From positions 1 through 11,873 of the forward strand of contig JACDGH010000057.1 in the NCBI GenBank assembly GCA_013815395.1: 11,873 bases of DNA, read 5' to 3'. This DNA comes from Parachlamydiaceae bacterium (GTDB lineage: Bacteria; Chlamydiota; Chlamydiia; Chlamydiales; Parachlamydiaceae). How positions within the stretch are numbered: position 1 is the first letter of the stretch; each line of letters opens with the position of its first letter. Both the position numbers and the translations under genes were made by a program. This document shows positions 6,702-11,873 of this stretch, piece by piece. The notes under the pieces are model-generated. The model was given only the letters and a program-made list of their open reading frames with translations, was not told the origin of the DNA and ran no database searches.

Positions 6702-8387
6702 ATGGAGAGTGGACTTCAATTAGGATTTTTTATTCTGCTATTGTTGCTAACTGTGCCTTTGCTGGGACGCTATATGGCAGAAATTTTTAAAGATAATCCT
6801 CAAATATCCATCCCCATTTTAGGTACTTTGGAGAAGCTAATCTATCATCTATGCAAAATTGACCCCGCCCAGGAAATGGGGTGGAAAGATTATGCAAAGG
6901 GTATGCTCTATTTTAATTTGGTTGGTTTCATTTTTCTTTTTTGCTTGCAAATCTTTCAAGGATGGTTGCCTTTGAACCCTCAAGGTTTTCAGGGAGTGGG
7001 TCTGGCTTTAGCGTTCAATACGGCAATTAGTTTTGTGACTAATACCAACTGGCAAGCTTACGGGGGTGAAAATACCATGAGCTATTTGACGCAGATGGCA
7101 GGATTGACAGTTCAGAATTTTGTAAGTGCCGCCACTGGGAATGCAGTCCTTTTAGCTCACATACGAGGCCTTGTTCGCACCTCTAGCCAAACAATCGGAA
7201 ATTTTTGGGTAGATTTAACCAGAACAATTATTTATTTATTTCTCCCCTTTTGCATCATTCTAGCCTTCTTTTTAGTCAGCCAAGGTGTGATTCAAAATAT
7301 ACATCCTTATGTGCAGGCGACCACATTGCAGGGTGATATTCAAAATATCCCCATGGGGCCAGCGGCTTCGCAAGTTGCCATTAAACAATTAGGGACAAAT
7401 GGAGGGGGCTTTTTTAATGCCAATAGCGCACATCCATTTGAAAACCCCACGCCTTTATCTAATTTTGTGGAAACATTTGCCATTCTTTGCATCCCAGCTG
7501 CTGCCACTTATATGTATGGGATGATGATAAAATCGCGAAAACAGGGGTGGCTGATATTTTTTGTGATGTTTATTATTTGGATTGGGGGCATAGGAATAGC
7601 GATCGCTTCTGAATATGTTTTTAATCCAGTACTTGCAGTAAATCCTGTTTTAGAAGGTAAAGAAACGCGTTTTGGGGTAGTAAACAGCGTTTTTTGGGCG
7701 GTATCAACAACGGCCACATCTAGCGGTTCTATTAATAGTATGCACTCAAGCCTCTCACCACTTACGGGCGGCATTGCTATGTTTAATATGGAAATTGGAG
7801 AAGTTGTCTTTGGAGGCGTGGGAGTGGGCATGTGCAGCATGCTTATGTTTATATTTCTGACCATGTTTTTAGTGGGCTTGATGGTCGGTAGAACTCCCGA
7901 ATACCTGGGAAAAAAAATTGAGAAAACAGAAATGCAATGGGTTATGCTAGCCATTTTAACCCCATGCTCTCTGATTCTTCTGGGATCTGGTATTGCGATT
8001 GCTCTGCCAGTTGCTTTAGATAGCTTGGCTAATTTTGGACCGCATGGCTTATCAGAAATTCTTTATGCATTTTCTTCGGCCGCAAATAATAATGGAAGTG
8101 CTTTTGCCGGAATTGGTGCAGATACCTTATTTTACAATATCGTATTAGGAAAAATTATGCTTTTAGGAAGACTATCTATTTTAGTGCCTAGCTTAGCCAT
8201 AGCGGGGAGTTTAGCCCAAAAGAAAACAGTGGCGTATTCTCTGGGAACATTTCCCACGAATAACCCCCTTTTTGGGGTTCTATTATTTAGCGTTATTTTA
8301 ATAGTTGCGGCTTTAACATTCTTTCCGGCGCTCTCTTTAGGTCCAATTGTTGAACAAATTTTAATGCTACGTGGGCAGGCGTTTTAA
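6702..8387 (+). CDS. kdpA: KdpA, potassium-binding and translocating subunit
   Basis: The K+ channel-like subunit of the Kdp P-type ATPase, related to the SKT transporters and placed in the inner membrane. Its 561 residues match the usual length. All four selectivity-filter regions are visible: TNTNWQAYGGE (113-123), KQLGTNGGGFFNANSAHPFE (228-247), TTATSSGSINSMHSSLSPLT (336-355) and SSAANNNGSAFAGI (458-471). Many hydrophobic segments of about 20 residues surround them, the first at 7-22. No key glycine of the filters is missing, so the subunit looks functional. A GGG at 6690-6692 lies 9 nt before the ATG. kdpB starts 2 nt after the stop, so the two are probably translationally coupled. Confidence 0.98.
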   Translation: MESGLQLGFFILLLLLTVPLLGRYMAEIFKDNPQISIPILGTLEKLIYHLCKIDPAQEMGWKDYAKGMLYFNLVGFIFLFCLQIFQGWLPLNPQGFQGVGLALAFNTAISFVTNTNWQAYGGENTMSYLTQMAGLTVQNFVSAATGNAVLLAHIRGLVRTSSQTIGNFWVDLTRTIIYLFLPFCIILAFFLVSQGVIQNIHPYVQATTLQGDIQNIPMGPAASQVAIKQLGTNGGGFFNANSAHPFENPTPLSNFVETFAILCIPAAATYMYGMMIKSRKQGWLIFFVMFIIWIGGIGIAIASEYVFNPVLAVNPVLEGKETRFGVVNSVFWAVSTTATSSGSINSMHSSLSPLTGGIAMFNMEIGEVVFGGVGVGMCSMLMFIFLTMFLVGLMVGRTPEYLGKKIEKTEMQWVMLAILTPCSLILLGSGIAIALPVALDSLANFGPHGLSEILYAFSSAANNNGSAFAGIGADTLFYNIVLGKIMLLGRLSILVPSLAIAGSLAQKKTVAYSLGTFPTNNPLFGVLLFSVILIVAALTFFPALSLGPIVEQILMLRGQAF

Positions 8388-8389
8388 TC

Positions 8390-10480
8390 ATGGATGATTG
8401 CAGCAGACATAAAAAAAAGAGTGTGATCACCGCAAGCGTTATCATCGATGCGTTAATAAACTCTTTTACAAAACTTGCCCCTCAAACGCAATTTTCCAAT
8501 CCTGTGATGTTCGTCACTTATTTAGGAGCAATTTATACTACAGTATTAACGATTCTAGGCCCCTCCGCCTTCAATATTCAAATCTCTTTGTGGCTTTGGT
8601 TTACAGTGATATTTGCCAATTTTGCAAGTGCTATTGCGGAAAGTCGTGGTAAGGCTCAAGCAGCAAGTTTACGAAAAGTTCAGACCGAAAATTTTGCAAA
8701 AAAAATGACCACTGGCAAAGAGATTAGCGTTTCTGCTAGTACTTTAGTCAAAGGTGATAAAATTATTTGCGGAGCGGGAGATATCATATCAGCTGATGGA
8801 GAAGTTATTGAAGGAATAGCTGTGGTTGATGAATCTGCTATTACGGGAGAATCTGCACCAGTCATCCGTGAAAGTGGGGGGGATAGAAGTGCTGTGACAG
8901 CTGGAACGCGCGTTGTAAGTGATCGGATTGTGATTGAAGTCACTTCAGAGCGGGGACATAGCTTTTTAGATCGCATGATTGGTTTAATTGAAGGTGCAAA
9001 AAGACAAAAAACCCCAAATGAAATAGCTTTGAGTATTGTTTTATCAGCCTTAACAATTGTTTTCCTACTCACCATTATATCGGTTAAATCATTTGCTTTC
9101 TATAGTGCTCATGCTTCAAATCAAGATGTCTCCCCATTAATTACAGTGCCTGTGCTAATTGCCTTACTCGTCTGTCTCATTCCAACGACTATTAGCGCGC
9201 TTATTAGCGCCATTGGAATAGCGGGGATGGACCGTTTAATTCAACGCAATGTCATTGCTAAAAGTGGTCGATCTGTGGAGGCGGCTGGAGATATTGATTT
9301 TTTGATTTTAGATAAAACAGGGACGATTACGCTGGGCAATCGATTGGCCACTGAATTATTGCCTGTTTCAGGAATTGGAGAACAGGAATTTGCTGAAATT
9401 GCGCAATTGGCTTCTTTTTCAGATGAGACGCCCGAGGGACGTTCTATTGTTATTTTATCAAAAAATAAATTTAATTTGAGAGCAGAAGCTCTCAATCCTA
9501 AAAATACCCGTTTTGTGCCATTTTCTGCTCAGACTAGAATGAGCGGGATTGATTTTTTGGATGAAAATGGTCAAATCACGCGCATTATTCGCAAGGGTGC
9601 TGTAGATGCGATTAGAAAACATATTGAAATTCTAGGTGGAATTTTTCCCGAACAAATTTACGCGGTAATTGATCCTATAGCAAATAAAGGAGGAACTCCT
9701 CTTTTAGTTTCTGAGGGCAATCAGGTCGTTGGCATTGTCCATCTTAAAGATATTATTAAAAGGGGCATCAAGGAACGTTTTGCAGAGATGCGGAAAGTGG
9801 GAATCAAAACATTAATGGTTACCGGAGATAATCCTTTAACGGCCGGAGCCATTGCTGCAGAAGCTGGGGTGGATGATTTTGTGGCCCAGGCCACTCCTGA
9901 GATGAAACTGGCCCGAATTAGAGAGGAACAAAGCAAAGGACATCTTATTGCAATGACAGGCGATGGCACAAATGATGCTCCAGCTCTGGCTCAAGCTGAT
10001 GTGGGGGTGGCAATGAACACCGGCACACAGGCATCGCGGGAAGCGGGTAATATGGTTGATTTGGATAATAGTCCGACTAAACTTCTCGAAATTGTTGAAA
10101 TTGGCAAGCAACTTCTGATGACTAGAGGCGCTTTAACAACTTTTAGCATAGCAAATGATGTCGCTAAATATTTCGCTATTATTCCAGCCCTTTTTGGTTC
10201 CCTTTATGCTGTATCGGGAGAAAAAGGGCCTTTGGATCTATTAAATGTTATGCGGCTACATTCCCCAGAAAGTGCCATCTTAAGTGCGGTCATTTTTAAT
10301 GCTTTAATTATCATAGCTTTAATTCCCTTAGCTCTGAAAGGGATCCCCTATAAGCCACAGCCGGTCGCTCAAACCTTGCGCCATAATTTGTTTGTTTATG
10401 GTTTCGGGGGAATACTAGCCCCTTTTATCGGCATCAAGATGATAGACCTTTTTATAACCTCAATAGGCTTAGCTTCATGA
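8390..10480 (+). CDS. kdpB: KdpB, P-type ATPase catalytic subunit for K+
   Basis: Hydrolyses ATP to drive K+ uptake through KdpA. The 696 residues are close to the usual 680-690. Visible motifs: membrane segment NPVMFVTYLGAIYT (37-50); actuator loop TGES (152-155), whose serine corresponds to the inhibitory phosphorylation site described in E. coli KdpB; PTT turn in the membrane domain (265-267); phosphorylated aspartate D308 in DKTGTIT; KGAVDAIRKH in the nucleotide-binding domain (402-411); MVTGDN (476-481); and TGDGTNDAPALAQADVGVAM (523-542). The C-terminal half carries SIANDVAKYFAIIP. All catalytic residues are present. The start gives 36 residues before NPVMF, close to E. coli. Two A8 runs (8411-8418, and near 8698) are possible slippage sites, but the frame is intact. 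The stop overlaps the kdpC start as ATGA. Confidence 0.98.
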   Translation: MDDCSRHKKKSVITASVIIDALINSFTKLAPQTQFSNPVMFVTYLGAIYTTVLTILGPSAFNIQISLWLWFTVIFANFASAIAESRGKAQAASLRKVQTENFAKKMTTGKEISVSASTLVKGDKIICGAGDIISADGEVIEGIAVVDESAITGESAPVIRESGGDRSAVTAGTRVVSDRIVIEVTSERGHSFLDRMIGLIEGAKRQKTPNEIALSIVLSALTIVFLLTIISVKSFAFYSAHASNQDVSPLITVPVLIALLVCLIPTTISALISAIGIAGMDRLIQRNVIAKSGRSVEAAGDIDFLILDKTGTITLGNRLATELLPVSGIGEQEFAEIAQLASFSDETPEGRSIVILSKNKFNLRAEALNPKNTRFVPFSAQTRMSGIDFLDENGQITRIIRKGAVDAIRKHIEILGGIFPEQIYAVIDPIANKGGTPLLVSEGNQVVGIVHLKDIIKRGIKERFAEMRKVGIKTLMVTGDNPLTAGAIAAEAGVDDFVAQATPEMKLARIREEQSKGHLIAMTGDGTNDAPALAQADVGVAMNTGTQASREAGNMVDLDNSPTKLLEIVEIGKQLLMTRGALTTFSIANDVAKYFAIIPALFGSLYAVSGEKGPLDLLNVMRLHSPESAILSAVIFNALIIIALIPLALKGIPYKPQPVAQTLRHNLFVYGFGGILAPFIGIKMIDLFITSIGLAS

Positions 10481-11010
10481 ATTTATTTAAAACAGCGATT
10501 AAAATTTTTGTGGTGATGACTCTTTTGACCGGATTTATTTACCCCCTTTTTATTACTTTGATTGCACAATTCACCATGCCTTATCATGCAAATGGGAGTT
10601 TGATTGAAAAAGGAGATCGTATTATTGGTTCATTGCTGATTGCGCAAAAGACCACTGACAATCGTTATTTTTGGCCACGCCCTTCTGCTATTGATTATGA
10701 TCCTATTAAGCCATCTGGTGGAAGTAATTTAGGGCCAACCAGCCAGAAACTCAAAGATATCGTAAATAAACGAAAAGATAAAATGGGTAAGGATGCTCCT
10801 GGAGAGCTGTTGTATGCCTCGGGCAGTGGGCTTGATCCGCATATAAGCCTTGAGACCGCCTATTTCCAAATAGCTAGGGTAGCAAAAGCCCGATCAATGG
10901 ATGAAGAAGCCTTAAAACGAATGATCAATTCTACCGCTGAAAGAAATTTTAAATTTAAGGCCCGCTATGTCAATGTTTTACTTCTTAATGAGGCCTTAGA
11001 TGGCAAGTGA
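10477..11010 (+). CDS. kdpC: KdpC, accessory subunit of the K+-transporting ATPase
   Basis: A single-pass inner-membrane subunit that raises ATP affinity and stabilises the complex. Its 177 residues are slightly shorter than the E. coli protein of about 190. One transmembrane helix lies at about 9-31. The periplasmic part carries the family motifs YFWPRPSA (64-71), PSGGSNLGPTS (79-89), ASGSGLDPHIS (114-124) and VNVLLLNEAL (165-174). The ATG overlaps the kdpB stop by 4 nt (ATGA), which implies translational coupling. The last 11 nt overlap the kdpD start, and the coding sequence also supplies kdpD's ribosome binding site. Confidence 0.97.
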   Translation: MNLFKTAIKIFVVMTLLTGFIYPLFITLIAQFTMPYHANGSLIEKGDRIIGSLLIAQKTTDNRYFWPRPSAIDYDPIKPSGGSNLGPTSQKLKDIVNKRKDKMGKDAPGELLYASGSGLDPHISLETAYFQIARVAKARSMDEEALKRMINSTAERNFKFKARYVNVLLLNEALDGK

Positions 11011-11873
11011 AGACGATCAACCCAATCCAGATGAGCTTTTAAAGGCGATTCAGAGGGAAGAACAACAAAATACTCTTGGTCGCCTTAAAATCTTTTTTGG
11101 AATGTCAGCGGGTGTTGGTAAAACTTATTGCATGCTAGGAGAAGCACAACAACGACAAAAGGATGGCACCAATGTTGTGGTGGGATTAATTAATACGCAT
11201 GGTAGGAAGGAGACTGAAGCATTACTTCAAGGACTGCCACTTATTCCAGAGAAATGGGTAAAGTATAAAGACATTGCCTTTGAAGAGATGGACTTGGAAG
11301 CAATTATTAGTAAAAAGCCCGAGCTTGTTTTAGTTGATGAACTTGCGCATACTAATGTACCTGGTTCTAAACATCCAAAACGTTGGCAAGATGTCGTTGA
11401 AATCTTGGATGCTGGCATTGATGTTTATACGACTTTAAATGTTCAACATCTTGAAAGCCGAAAAGATGTTGTGGAGAATCTATTAGGCATACCCATTCGA
11501 GAAACAGTTCCCGACCTAGTCTTAGAAAGAGCCACTTCGATAGAATTAATTGATATTCCTCCATCCGAACTTTTGAAGCGTTTAAAAGAAGGAAAGGTGT
11601 ATTTGGGGGACCAATCTATTTTGGCCGCCGAAAACTTTTTTAAAGAACATAATCTCACTGCCCTTCGCGAAATTGCCCTTCGTTTTACAGCTGAAAAAGT
11701 CGACCATGACCTGCATGGGATCCTTCTCGGTAAAGGTTGGAGAACGCGTGAAAGATTAATGGTGGCAATTAGCTCAAGTCCCAGCTCTGAGCAACTTATT
11801 CGCGCAACCCGCCGCCTTTCTTTCGAATTAGATGCTCCCTGGGTCGTTGTTCATATCGATACAGGGGCTACAT
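11000..11873 (+). CDS. kdpD: KdpD sensor protein, N-terminal part (cut by window end)
   Basis: Start of the potassium/turgor sensor that controls kdp expression. The 291 visible residues contain the KdpD N-terminal domain. They show a Walker A-type loop GMSAGVGKTY (34-43), a Walker B-type LVLVDELAHTNVPGSKHPKR (109-128), TLNVQHLES (145-153), and then the start of a universal-stress-protein-like domain at about 252 (RLMVAISSSPSSEQLIRATR). The ATG at 11000 lies inside kdpC, with GAGG at 10990-10993 six nt upstream. The loop form GMSAGVGKTY and the GLPLIP and EEMDL segments resemble, from memory, KdpD-like proteins of Bacteroidetes more than the enterobacterial form. The four membrane helices and histidine kinase module of full KdpD (about 900 residues) lie beyond the window if present. 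A short sensor-only form is equally possible. Confidence 0.93.
   Translation, partial: MASEDDQPNPDELLKAIQREEQQNTLGRLKIFFGMSAGVGKTYCMLGEAQQRQKDGTNVVVGLINTHGRKETEALLQGLPLIPEKWVKYKDIAFEEMDLEAIISKKPELVLVDELAHTNVPGSKHPKRWQDVVEILDAGIDVYTTLNVQHLESRKDVVENLLGIPIRETVPDLVLERATSIELIDIPPSELLKRLKEGKVYLGDQSILAAENFFKEHNLTALREIALRFTAEKVDHDLHGILLGKGWRTRERLMVAISSSPSSEQLIRATRRLSFELDAPWVVVHIDTGAT

Noticed and set aside
8411..8418. A8 run near the start of kdpB as a programmed frameshift site
   Set aside because: The zero frame is intact and gives the expected N-terminus. No alternative product is encoded in the other frames, and A-runs are common in this composition.
1..11873. Insertion sequences, CRISPR arrays, attachment sites or toxin-antitoxin pairs
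   Set aside because: I found no transposase motifs, regularly spaced repeats, integrase or paired small genes. The XRE remnant has no toxin-like partner beside it.

Overview
The window looks like chromosomal DNA from a member of the phylum Chlamydiae, probably an environmental (amoeba-associated, Parachlamydia-like) lineage. The strongest marker is the topoisomerase I gene: its product carries a C-terminal SWIB domain behind a lysine-rich linker, an arrangement known from chlamydial TopA. Moderately AT-rich DNA and weak or irregular Shine-Dalgarno sites on several genes fit this. The family is an inference, because no rRNA is present.

Layout. Positions 1-225 hold no convincing gene. Positions 1-155 are bounded by complementary ends and contain internal hairpins, so they may be an unrecognised structured RNA. 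Next comes a minus-strand CgeB/DUF3880-like glycosyltransferase (226-1413). It diverges from a plus-strand phosphoribosyltransferase of the COG1926 type (1540-2187). That gene's 3' end overlaps, tail to tail by 30 bp, the 3' end of topA (minus, 2158-4851). dprA lies just upstream of topA on the same strand (4981-6075), so the pair reads dprA then topA, a gene order seen in many bacteria. Between dprA and the next operon is a decayed minus-strand XRE-type helix-turn-helix gene (about 6204-6405) whose reading frame is broken by a frameshift.

The right half is a complete kdpFABC operon for the ATP-driven high-affinity potassium pump: kdpF (29 codons), kdpA, kdpB and kdpC. It runs directly into kdpD, the potassium/osmotic sensor, which is cut off by the window end after 291 codons. 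Spacing is tight: 18 nt for F-A, 2 nt for A-B, a 4-nt overlap for B-C and an 11-nt overlap for C-D. One polycistronic message is therefore expected. The roughly 190 bp upstream of kdpF hold candidate control elements: a perfect TATAAT, an inverted repeat just after it, and a T-rich direct repeat at 13-bp period placed where an OmpR/PhoB-family activator such as KdpE could bind.

Functionally, KdpA conducts K+, KdpB hydrolyses ATP, KdpC and KdpF stabilise the complex, and KdpD should sense K+ limitation. TopA and DprA act in DNA topology and in handling single-stranded DNA. The glycosyltransferase and phosphoribosyltransferase have no evident link to either group. I see no insertion sequence, CRISPR array, tRNA or rRNA. 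I do not see a clearly new multi-gene system. The most noteworthy items are the possible structured RNA at the left edge, the broken regulator beside kdp, the kdp leader repeats and the question of which form KdpD takes.
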